A DNA stretch of 64,000 nucleotides from Lactarius indigo (taxonomy: Eukaryota; Basidiomycota; Agaricomycetes; Russulales; Russulaceae). Below the pieces are notes generated by a model that did not search any database, was not told the DNA's origin, and saw only the letters and a program-made list of their open reading frames with translations. The translations under genes were made by a program, and so were the position numbers. The DNA lies in assembly GCA_025766275.1 (NCBI GenBank), contig JAFKAC010000019.1, positions 682,001-746,000 of the forward strand, given 5' to 3'. Below are positions 12,624 through 22,268 of this stretch, one piece after another (the stretch's first letter is position 1; the number at the start of each line of letters is the position of its first letter).

Positions 12624-12812
12624 TATAGGTCTGATTAAAAATTAGCGGTGCACGCCCAGTCAGTCGGTTTATCAATATGGCTAACGAAAGAAAGGCACCG
12701 GAAATAGAAACATCTGTGTGCGCTCATTGATAGAGTTAACAAGCTGGTATCCTCATACTCGTAGCCTCCGTGAGTTATAATACGGCAAGGGCTTCTATTG
12801 TTGACCTAGAAA

Positions 12813-13280
12813 GGCAAATGTGATTATGTCGGAGTCTGTTTTGGCGAGGACTGAGTGCTGAGGCCTGAGGCCTGAGCCAGTACTACTGCATATACAGAAG
12901 ACGTCCCATATCTCTAATCTATATGGCTTCCTCATAGCTCAGAAAATGGCTTGGAGCTCGTTATGCTGACTTGCAGCGCGAATGAGCGTTGCCCACTGAA
13001 TGCCTGAGTGAACGCGGCTATGAGCACTACTAGGCATTGTCGGTGTTGTCGGGTAGCGGAGTGGCGATGTGGCACCCCGGATGTAATATGGCAGGAGCGT
13101 TGTTGGTTGCTGACTTAGCGAGCGAGTGGCGGAGTAGGTTTAAATAAGGGCAAGCAAGGGCAAATGTGGTTACGTCAGAGACCGTTAATTAGCGAGAGCG
13201 AAGAGCACCGAACGCTGAGCGCTGAGCTCTTATATATACACAAAAACAATGACTGAAGTTTCTAATCTACATGGGTCCCT
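12813..13280 (-). promoter_or_regulatory. F3 upstream module, present twice
   Basis: The shared CRE-like block occurs at 12813-12833 (GGCAAATGTGATTATGTCGGA, degraded core) and again at 13159-13179 (GGCAAATGTGGTTACGTCAGA, intact TGACGTAA core). Each is followed by the second block: TCTAATCTATATGG near 12915 and TCTAATCTACATGG near 13260. This is a local duplication of about 350 bp of promoter sequence. Confidence 0.5.
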
Positions 13281-14510
13281 CAAGGCCCAGCAAAGGGCTC
13301 AGTGCTCGTAGACTGACTTGAGGCGCGGATGAGTGGTGACCGCAGGATATGTGATCCCCTGACCTGTGTCGGCAACGTCAAAAGGAACAGACACGGGTTT
13401 GGCAGTCAGTAGGCGCAGTGTTTAGTACAACCATAGCTGATGATTGGTCAATGTTCCATCTTAAGTTCGAGCCAAACACGATATCATTGGGGTCGATGCC
13501 GGGAATCGGAGCTCGAGCAAGGGTTTGCCATTCGGAGGCATGCAGTCAATCAACAGTAAGACCGTGTTCGCTATTCTCTGTAAATAGACCATCAGCTGGT
13601 GCTTGAGGCGGACAATGCCAAAAGAAGGGAGGATGAAAGACTCACTGACGCCGAGCAGCTTGTACGCTGGACGACCTGAGGCACCCGTAGAGGGCCATCA
13701 CGATCTTGCGCACCTGAAGGGCTGAACAGGCCGGCAGTCGGCTCATGGCGGTGGACTCACTCGAGGAAGCCGTCACCCTGGCCTCCGAGGTTTTAGGGGA
13801 TCCAGGGAAAGCGTTGACCTGATAGCTCGGGGGCTGAAAATGACCTAACAAGCCGCCGGATGGGACCTCTTTCGCTGCAGCCTGGGTTGTCGTGTGTCGT
13901 GCAGCCGGTGCTGGCCCAGATGCCTGGGAATGAGGAGGTGTGATCGACTTACAGTATTCCCGGACTTGTGTGCTGCTTGCAGAGGAAAAAAACAAAAACA
14001 AAAAAAAAAAAAGAAATGCAAGACATCACCGGAGCAGCCGTTTCAGTTACCAACTCCAACGCCATCATCTCTGCTCGTGGAGAGGACTCCTAACGCCGCG
14101 CTTGTCGGGTGATCGCATGTGCTCCTCGAAATGATCCACCGGGACTGTCTAACTGTCTATTTGTGGCCCCCGTCAACACGTTGATGGTCTGTATGCTCCT
14201 CGGTGTGAGCAGTTAAGCCCGCTGAGAAATGTACCCCTGCGGCTGGAACCGTAAGTTTGCGGGGTCGGAAAAGGAAATCATCACGCGTGATTGGTGGTTC
14301 AAGTAGAAAACATCCGATGTGTCAATTGATTGTGGGAAGATGTACAGCGCAGGGCGGACATGCTTTACTCTGTCGTGATGAATGGATTAATAGTGTCGAG
14401 AAAAGCCGAATGCCAATGACCAAGATGCAAGGAGGTTGCAAAATTGTAGTGAAATATAAGAGGCACAGTCTTCGTCTTCTCTAAAGACGCCCTCTTCTCC
14501 TAAAACGGTA
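13281..14510. other. Intergenic mosaic between F3 and F4
   Basis: No intact gene. Positions 13560-14150 match the module at 9420-10150 and 42180-42700, with an A-rich run near 13985-14015. Positions 14260-14420 match 42910-43080 ('gtgggaagatgt' and flanks). These are shared duplicated modules, not recognised domains. Confidence 0.45.
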
Positions 14511-14530
14511 TCTGACGTACGTAATCATTT
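14511..14530 (+). promoter_or_regulatory. F4 CRE-like site
   Basis: TCTGACGTACGTAATCATTT is the family block with a four-base CGTA duplication inside the core. It lies about 155 bases upstream of the F4 exon-1 ATG, the same distance as in F6. Confidence 0.45.
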
Positions 14531-14683
14531 TACATCATGTAAGTTGTTACTTGAACTTGGATGTCGTCTTGCTCCGATACTGTATTTGCTACGCCAACAA
14601 CAGAAGCTCCTCCCCTACCGTATTACACTCACAGAGGCTATAAGCACCAGTTTCGTCATCCAAGAATTCAAGTTAGCTCACCA

Positions 14684-16132
14684 ATGAGCTCGCACAGGTG
14701 TGTCTATTGCCGGTGGCTTTCGTTCATTGGCCATGTCACCGCTAATCTTAAAATAGACCCACAAAGACGATCAACACTCTCCCAGACAATATCTTTGTAG
14801 AAATATTTAGCATTTGTAGAATGGAAGAATGTGGCGAGATCCATCGCCCATGAAAATAGCACAGACTGGTGCATGTGTGCCGAACATGGAGACACATCAT
14901 GTTTGCGTTGTCACGTCGTCTCGGTCTGAAAATTCTCTGCACCCAAAGGAGACCTATCAAGAAGAATCTGGGACATCTTCCGGCCTTTCCTATTGTCATC
15001 TCCTTTCTCAATTCTTCTTTCTCGGAGTTCCCGTGTACCAGTGGCGAACGAGATAATTTCTTGGCAGCGCTGGAGCACCACGATCGTGTACGAGCCATTG
15101 AAGTCAATGTGCCGTCATTGTTGGGAGAGCTGTCTACGGTGATGCAGGAGCCATTTCCGGCATTGACACACCTTCTGTTTAAATTGGATCCATTCGCAGT
15201 CATGGTGCCGGCTCTTCCTGATTCATTCCTTGGCGGATCTGCCCCATGCTTGGAGACAATCTACATGTCTCGCATTCCCTTTCCAGCGGCACCAACTCTT
15301 TTTTCTTCGGCCCATAATCTTGTCAATATTGATCTTAACGACATACCTCCAATTCACCGGAGGCGATGGTCACGGGCCTAGCCGAGTTGCCTAGGCTCGA
15401 GTTTCTCACCCTTGGATTCGAAGAGGATATGTCCTATCCTGATCGAGTGCGCTTGCTTCCCATCACACGAACAATCCTTCCCTCTCTTACCTTATTTTCC
15501 TTCAAGGGTCTTTTCGAGTACCTCGAGGATCTGTTAGCACAGATCGACGCTCCTCGGCTCGACTGCTTACGAATAGATGCCTGGAGCAGGAAGTCACCGA
15601 ATTCCAAATCCGCCAACTCTGCAAGTTCATCGATCGTTCAGAAGAACTCAAAGTTATCCGGGTTTACCCTCGCAGACATAATCATCCGGCCCTACTTTTC
15701 CATCTCCATCCAACTCGGTCATCTTTATCAGTTACCGTGTTTTGTCTTTCCGTCCAGGAAGAAGTGATAGGCCAGGTGGTCAGCCAAATTTTTTGCTTTT
15801 CTCTCCGACGTGAGCTGTCTCTATATCCATTATCTGGGTTACAATAATGCTGACGATAATATCCAATGGCTGGAACTATTCCGCCCATTCACCTCTGTTA
15901 GGGCACTAAGTGTGGACGACGAGCTTCCACGCCACATTCCTCTTATTCTCAAAAATGTCACGAGAGTGCCGCAGAAGTGTTTCCAGCACTCCAGCTCCTT
16001 TACTCGGAGAAACATCCGGCGGAACTTGTGGAGAATTTCTCTGCTGCTTGCTGGAAAATCGGTCGCCCTGTATTCCTTTTCAACAAGAAAGGAGAGTTCA
16101 AGCAAACACTCTGCGCATTCGATATCGGCGAA
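14684..16132 (+). pseudogene. F-box pseudogene, array copy F4
   Basis: Exon 1 (14684-14697, ATGAGCTCGCACAG), a GT-AG intron (14698-14756) and the F-box start (T-I-N-T-L-P-D-N-I-F-V-E-I-F) are all preserved. The two tryptophans of the W-K-W motif are stops: TGA at about 14848 and TAG at about 14854. Downstream the frame is shifted near 15350, where about ten bases around the T-G-Y-I-P-P-E-A motif are missing relative to F7. It shifts again near 15577 and near 15760. Family blocks remain readable across frames up to a terminal region near 16132. This is a dead copy with multiple independent lesions. Confidence 0.85.
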
Positions 16133-17571
16133 TAGGTGTATCCAGTACCTTTTCCCGTATCATGGCACATGGCACTATACTAACCAGCATCCATCCACAG
16201 TAAGTAGGAGACGTCAATACACGCAAACGAAACCTAGTCTACACACTTATATACCAATTGAGCTATGGTCTCGTCGTCGTGTCAACGTTTGATTCCAAAT
16301 CCCACCGGGGGTGTAGCCAATGCATCCAGACCTGGAATCGTCGTGTATGAAATAGGGCATGTCGTGAAGACAAATAGTAACGAGGTGGTCGAGCCAACAG
16401 AGAAGTGTTGGTAATGCCGGGGGATACAGATTATGAGTAAAACAGCGCGCGGACACAAACCAGCATTCTGCCAAACGTGCCCGCTTGCGCCGTACTCTCG
16501 GCTCAAGGCTGCCGTCGCTCGTGCCATCTCTGCGCGACCGGGATCCGACTATCGGTATTATGTTCGCTGAGATCAACCTGGGTCCTCTGCATAAAACAAA
16601 TCCGTTCCATCGCTACTCCAAAATCGCCGTTGATCGTCACAGGAAATGCCTTCCGGCACCGGACCACCGGGGAGTCTATCCCTTCGAGCCGCGCGAGCAC
16701 GACCTGGTTGAGCTCGGGTAACCCGCTGGGAGTTCACCCGTGTGAGTATCGAGGTATGAAACCTCAAGACGAAGATAAAGTCAGGGCGGAGCGCGTCGTC
16801 TTGGAGCTCGCCGGGCTGGAGATTCCTGCTGAGGCGCTGATGGTCGAAGACGGCCACGTCAGACTCTGGGAGGAAGGTAAGGATTTTTCTATTACAGGTC
16901 GCATTACTAGCAGCCGAATGAAGTTGAGAGGGAGAGGCGCGTGCCCTAATGAACTGGAGCTTTCTCGCATCATGACGGACAACGAACGTCTTGGGAAATG
17001 TAGCCGCCTATCCTCGTGCACACCATCTGCCCTGCCCTTCCCTCAAAAACGACGCTCTTCACGCTGACCTTGTCGCTGCGATATCGCACCCGTACAACAG
17101 GTACTGCTTGAAACCTTCGGTGTCCAAGGCCACGTCCGAGTCGACGCACTGTGTGAGTGAGACTCGCACGGCCCTCTGCGTCTCCACCACTGGTACGAAC
17201 ACATTCAGCACTGACATATTGTGCCGTGTCGACGTGGCGCCCCACGCCGATGCACGCGGTACAATGCAGGCGCCGGCGCTCGGGCTCAAACGCGAGGGTT
17301 CAGTTTGCTCGCACTTCGTGTTAGTGCTGCTGCTTTTACACGTACGCGCGCGTCATTTTCACGGCGCAGAGTGGAACCAGGAAGGTGAAGACAAGGTGCC
17401 GTCATTGACAAGTGGGTTGTTTATCACGATATTCGTACAATAGACTAGGCATTGTTACGCATGTAATCTAAAGCAAATAGACGGCACTATGTATGCACAT
17501 GCCAGACGCTCCCATGGGGTATTAGAACTATTGAATTGTCAAACACGGGTATCCAACTGGTACAGTTTCTC
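16133..17571. other. Intergenic mosaic between F4 and F5
   Basis: Positions 16133-16270 are the 3' flank of F4. Positions 16550-16880 hold a gene X-like segment (separate entry). The remainder to 17571 has short open frames on both strands without recognisable features. Confidence 0.4.
16550..16880 (+). pseudogene. Gene X remnant, copy 3 (best two-block copy)
   Basis: Two protein-like blocks: I-N-L-G-P-L-H-K-T-N-P-F-H-R followed by K-C-L-P-A-P-D-H-R-G to a stop after V-E-L-G (near 16722); then, in another frame from about 16790, L-E-L-A-G-L-E-I-P-A-E-A-L and V-E-D-G-H-V-R-L-W-E-E. The same two blocks appear in order near 20.9-20.5 kb and 31.1-30.8 kb, so they probably were consecutive exons or one frame. 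The function is unknown; no catalytic motif is recognised. Confidence 0.35.
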
Positions 17572-19153
17572 TTATTCACCTACGCCTGACCCAGGGCCAC
17601 CGTCGAACTCCCTAATGCCACATGCTGGGTCGAGTCCTCCATCGGTCTCCCACGGATTGTCGCCTAACGTTACAGCCGTTACGGGGATACCAAAGAGCTG
17701 GCGAAGTAAGATGAATTTTCTAGCGTCGACATATGGCTTTGGATCGCTCCCTAAGTCAAGACACCGTAGAGCTGGCAGCAGTTCGGGGATTATCTCTGCG
17801 GTGACCTCTCCGAGCGCAAGAGCAACATCCTCTATCAAGTACCCGTCCACACGCAAGATCTGCACAGCGACGAATGGGCAGAAGAGTCCTAGCCATTGCA
17901 CGGAATGTACATCTTCTAAACGTGGAGGTGGACGCGGACAAGAGATGGAGAGATGCCGAATATGGGAGAACAAAGCGGAAGATTGGCTGAGTATCAGAGC
18001 CATGCGCGAAAGTTGGCAGTCTATCTCTTCGCATTCACATAGGACGCAGATATCAAGGGGTGCGACCGGCGATTCGCATTCGCCGTCAATGGAGAAGATC
18101 GCTTCTTCTTCGTCAAAGAGGATCCGCGCATCCGCGAGTAGGGATAATCTCCGTTTGAAATTTATCGAGCGATCGATGAACTGGAAGAGTTGGGGAATTT
18201 GAAATCCGGTCTGACATAAGTACGTTATTCCGAGAAACTCGAGTCGAGGAGTGTCGATTTGTGCCACAAAGTGCTCCAGATACTTGCTATTGCCAGCGAA
18301 TTCAAACGAGACGAGAGCGGGAAGAACAATACGTGTTTCGGGGAGCGTAGCATCGCCGGTGGGGGCAGAACGGTACGATGAGAATTCGATGGAAAAGAAT
18401 TCGAGCCGAGTCAACGTTGCCAAACCTGCAGCCATCGCCTGCGGTGAAATGTAACCAGATGGCGGAATGTCGTCAAGTCGGAGATAAACGAGGTTATCGG
18501 TCGACGAAAGAAGCCTCGGTAATCCCGGAAATGGAATGCCAGATGAACGGAATAGCTGTAGACTTGGCGCGGATCCACCCAAGAATCCATCAGGAAGCTT
18601 GACGGCCGGCACAAAGGACTCTGCCGAGGAGAGGACAAGATGTTCTAGTACCGGAAATGGCTCGTTCACCGCGATCATGGCCAGCAATACCGACAGTGCG
18701 TGCGTAATGTTAAGATTGATATGCCGTACACGACCAGGCTCCGCGAAAGCTGCAGTGATGTTTTGTACGTCGTCAGGAGTAGGGCATCTGTCGACGTTGT
18801 GAATACATGTAGAGCCGTAGTCGATGTCGATAGGAAAGGCGGAATCGTAACCCAGATTCTCCCAGACAGGTTTCCCATACGTAAAGAGAAGTTTCAAATC
18901 GAGATGGCGTGGAGATGCGAATATGATATATCGCCATCTTCGGCACACCTGGGCTAATCTGTGCCATTTCCACGTGAGGTAAATGAGGCGTCCAGGTTCG
19001 TTCATTCGGCACAGGTAAAATATCTCGAGAAGAACATCGTCTGGAAGAATGTCGATCGTCGTTGCCTGTCTAGAATTCCCAGCTGTATCGCATAATTAGC
19101 ATTCATCACGATCGCCAAGTGGGAGCCTGAAGAAGTACCTTCGGCGCGTACAT
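17572..19153 (-). CDS. Divergent F-box protein, array copy F5
   Basis: Long exon 17572-19065 with T-T-I-D-I-L-P-D-D-V-L-L-E-I-F-Y-L-C-R-M-N-E, then W-K-W-H-R-L-A-Q-V-C-R-R-W-R-Y-I-I-F-A-S, followed by a leucine-rich body. It keeps the family layout (L-P-D-G-F-L-G-G-S-A-P, Y-L-E-H-F-V-A-Q-I-D-T-P-R-L, F-I-D-R-S) but differs more than the other copies and is longer at the C-terminus (ending G-S-G-V-G-E). A plausible first exon is 19139-19153 (ATG TAC GCG CCG AAG) with a 73-nt GT-AG intron containing CTAAT near its 3' end, giving about 502 residues in phase 0 rather than phase 2. That exon is tentative. The usual CRE-like module is not seen upstream. Confidence 0.7.
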
Positions 19154-21432
19154 TTCCGTGTGTAGTGAGGCGACTTTGAGTGATAGAGGATGAGCTACTC
19201 TTTGGAGAACGTAGGAGATTGCTAATCGAAAAATAGCGGCGAGCGCTATCAGTTAGTCCAGCGGTGCCACGAACAAAGCCATTGGACGCACCTGGGAGAG
19301 TCAGTTAAGAGGAGCATGTTTGTGAGACTCGGAAGTGGGACCGTGATGACCACTAATTGGGACTGACAGCAGGTGCTCTGTCGACGAGTCCGGCAATACG
19401 GCAAACGAAAGTCCTAGACATACCTGTAATGGTGAGAGGTCGTTGACGATGAAGATAAAGTGGGTAATGCGCCGAGCTCGAGCACGACATGCTCGCTCTT
19501 ATTATGGTCCGGAACTTATTGTCCTGCTCAGTTGTGGGCTGCAGCGCGAGTGTGTGCCCCGTGTTCACGAACCAGGGGGCATGTCTGAGTCGGCACAGCC
19601 CAAGCAACAACCGGTCCACAACCTTGCAACAAGTGTGCGGGCCTTGGTGTGGGCCGCCATTCCTTCCCCGACAGGCCTGGGCGCTAGCTATCTATCTTTC
19701 CGAAATGCGCTGAAAGTGAACTTGACTCGTCGTATGATGTGGACCACACTGACGGCCCAGTTTTACCCCTGGATAACTATTGTGTGTTAAAATTTCTTCG
19801 AGGCCTGAGAGAATCTTGTCATCTTCTGTAAGGAGGCGGGTTACTCCAGGGGCGAGCGGCTCGGAGAGCCAGAACACGATCGGCTTGGACCCCTTGCGGC
19901 TATTGGGATAAGTGCTTGTAAATGCCGATAAATATTTATTTATTTTGCCAATGGTTCACGATGGGCCATCCGGTCTGTGCTCCTTCTTCCACTCTCCTTC
20001 CCCAGAAATGCCACGCCGCCACTGTAGCGTGGTGCTGCATTAAGTCCCCATTTTCCGTTCTGACTTCTAGATGCACAAGCTTGCTGGCAAGCAGCTCTCG
20101 GCCAGTCATCACCTATGGCGTACAGCGGAACGCAGAAGTGTATACTGTCCACGGATTCCGCGGGTACCGTGGCAACTACTCCGATGACGACGGAGCGCCT
20201 GCCGCGGCAGCACCAAAATAGAGTGCGAACCGACGGACACGCTGCCCGTCTCTGCGCGCGAGACGGATCAAGACGCGGAGGGCCACGCGACGAGGGTGAG
20301 GGACTCAGAATCGAATGCAAATGCCCCATTTACTGGTACCATGTTGTGGCGACAAGGTAGGCGCGGAATGCCGCGTTTCGTTTCTGTGAGTAGGGCAGGG
20401 TAGGTTTGATGGCGCAAGCTGGACGCACGAGATGGGTATCATCTTTTCGCGACGATTCCCTGGACACTCGTTGTTCAGGCGAGAAATTCCCAGATAGTGA
20501 ACGGCACCCACAAATTTTGGTGCGTGTCCCCGACGCTCCTCTCTTCAATCCGTTCGGCTGGTACTAAAGCAACTTGCGCAGACATCTCCATCGTCTTCCC
20601 AGAATACGACGTGCGTATCTTCGACTAGTGGCTCTTCGATAGCTTAGGCTCTGCAAGACTAAGTTACAACACAACACTCGGTTGGGGAAGCTTCCAGCAG
20701 GCTACCTAAGTTCAACCGGGCCATGCTCGCTCCGCGCTGATCTGGTGCCCGAAGGCGTTTCTCGCGACTCGCGACGGGCAACAGCGAATCTGAGGCGGCT
20801 ATGGAATGGCTTCTCACGCACATATAGAGGACCCAGGTAGGTCTCAGCGCACCTCTACTTCTTCGTGGGGGCGGAAACGCCGTGGCGTTGACATGCACAG
20901 ATACCAATGGTCTTGTCGTGGTTGTGCACAGCACGAGGCAGCGATCCTGAGCCGAGTGCGTTGAGGTGATTTAGAGCAGGCCTGAAAGTCTGTATTACCT
21001 ACTATAGCTCCTAACTTTGCCACTAATACTATGTGTACACCATGCCCGGGACCAAGTTAGCTCATGAGTGAGGCTCGTGTGTTTGTACTCATCACCATGA
21101 CACTCGTTGACCCAACCGCCGTGTCTCACCTGGTCATATGGCCGTGGCCTGGTGAGTCTCAACGACATGGTGTCTATCTCGAACTCGGGTTGCGACACCG
21201 ATGGATTGTCTGCTATAGCGCCGATATCCTGTGCTTACTGCTAGACTCGTGTCTCCGACGTAGGCCGACGGGTCTTTGGTTCCTTGACTTCACACTAGTC
21301 CGCGTTCATCGCTCATCCACGCTGCAAGTCCGCCTAGCGAGCCTCGAACCCTTTACAGAGCCACGCAACCATGTAGATTAGAAATGGACGTCGTTTCTGT
21401 ATAAGTATAGAGTTTGTCTTTGTCTCTCCAAA
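19154..21432. other. Intergenic mosaic between F5 and the SINE
   Basis: No intact gene. Positions 19960-20400 are homologous to 24520-24960, and 21100-21420 to 25730-26040, in the same order and orientation relative to F6 and F7. This shows that F6 and F7 with over 2 kb of upstream DNA are a tandem duplication. Positions 20560-20960 carry gene X remnants on the minus strand. A piece near 19390-19430 resembles the intron region of the F-box genes, but too weakly to annotate. Confidence 0.45.
20560..20960 (-). pseudogene. Gene X remnant, copy 4
   Basis: The minus strand carries R-P-T-W-V-L-Y then R-L-R-A-P-D-Q-R-G (20934 downward), and below it, in another frame, V-E-D-T-H-V-V-F-W-E-D-D-G-D-V-C-A. 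These correspond to the two gene X blocks at 16550-16880 and near 30-31 kb. It is broken by stops and its function is unknown. Confidence 0.35.
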
Positions 21433-21448
21433 AAGCCAATATTTCCTT
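21433..21448. repeat. Left target-site duplication of the SINE
   Basis: AAGCCAATATTTCCTT, repeated exactly at 22058-22073 on the other side of the element. Confidence 0.85.
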
Positions 21449-21676
21449 TTGTTTTTTTTTGGAAACTCCTGCCAGGTTTTTCCCGGCGTGGTGTGATCAC
21501 GAGGCTGTAGGTGCCAGGCTCCCAACACCGGAGTGAAGCCTGACAAAGTGCCAGGAACTTCTTGGGGGGAAATCCATTTACGGAGAGACATTCCCACGGG
21601 ACACTCTGGGTGCCGCAGTGTGGGAAGTACTGTGGGACTCGGTTCACCAGCAATACCCACTAAAAATCCCCAAGTG

Positions 21677-21710
21677 GTTTACAGCAAAATTCAAAATGGG
21701 GGGCCCCTTG
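21677..21710. repeat. Left arm of SINE-internal inverted repeat
   Basis: Starts GTTTACAGCAAAATTC and ends GGGGGGCCCCTTG. It matches the reverse complement of 21931-21964 at 33 of 34 positions by my reading. Confidence 0.85.
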
Positions 21711-21930
21711 AGTAAAAATGGACGACAGCTGACCTCCAAATTTGACGTGCGGGGTTCATAGTTAAGTGTAGTCTAAAATTCCTGGGAAATTTAGTATCTC
21801 ACAAATATATAGTTATAAAATAGTTATCCAGGGTATAAAATAGTTATTTCAGCAAAGGGCCGGCAAAGTTAAGGTTATCCCACTTAACAGAACACCCTTT
21901 CAGGCTCAGCCTGTACGCCTAATGTGGTCG

Positions 21931-21964
21931 CAAGGGGCCCCCCATTTTGGATTTTGCTGTAAAC
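21931..21964. repeat. Right arm of SINE-internal inverted repeat
   Basis: Starts CAAGGGGCCCCCC and ends TTTTGCTGTAAAC. It lies directly beside the tRNA-like head and would form a long hairpin with 21677-21710 in RNA or single-stranded DNA. Confidence 0.85.
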
Positions 21965-22057
21965 CGGGATTCGAACCCGGGACCCTCATGCCCTAGGCCG
22001 GCGACTGCCGAAGCAACCCCAGGGGTGGTGGCACATCCACTAAGCCACCGCGCCCCC

Positions 22058-22073
22058 AAGCCAATATTTCCTT
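22058..22073. repeat. Right target-site duplication of the SINE
   Basis: Exact second copy of AAGCCAATATTTCCTT, immediately outside the tRNA-like head. Confidence 0.85.
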
Positions 22074-22093
22074 GAATATTTCCCTTCCCGGAC

Positions 22094-22233
22094 TCTGACG
22101 TAATCACATTCGCCTTGCTTGATCTTGTGCTTGATCGTCGTAGATCGGCCGTTCGTATACCGTTCTACTCAGTAGGCCAACAACAGAAGCACCCCTGCTG
22201 TATTACAGTACAAGTCAAGGCTATAAAAGCACC
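22094..22233 (+). promoter_or_regulatory. F6 promoter: CRE-like site and TATA box
   Basis: TCTGACGTAATCACATTCGCC at about 22094-22114 is the cleanest copy of the shared block (core TGACGTAATC), 155 bases before the exon-1 ATG. GCTATAAAAGCAC near 22222-22234 is a good TATA element about 40 bases before the ATG. Confidence 0.6.
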
Positions 22234-22268
22234 CAATTCTCCATCCCAGTGTTCAAGTTAACTCTATC

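Larger units (their letters stand above)
21449..22057 (-). mobile_element. tRNA-headed SINE, 609 bp
   Basis: Read on the minus strand, it begins GGGGGCGCGGTGGCTTAGTG: an RNA polymerase III A box (TGGCTTAGTGG). A B box (GGTTCGAATCC) follows near 21970. It ends in an A-rich tail (the T-run at 21449-21460 on the plus strand). It is flanked by a perfect 16-bp target-site duplication, as expected for LINE-machinery retroposition. The body contains 34-base inverted repeats (21677-21710 and 21931-21964, one mismatch) around 220 bases. The acceptor stem cannot pair, so this is not a functional tRNA gene. The paralogous site upstream of F7 (about 26025-26050) lacks it. Confidence 0.82.

Noticed and set aside
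16477..17067. A 196-residue plus-strand frame as an intact gene
   Set aside because: The gene X-like blocks inside it lie in two different frames, and the rest has no recognisable feature or family support.
21959..22057. A functional tRNA gene on the minus strand
   Set aside because: Good A and B boxes, but the 5' strand of the acceptor stem has no partner at the 3' end and the sequence continues into a retroposon body with a target duplication.
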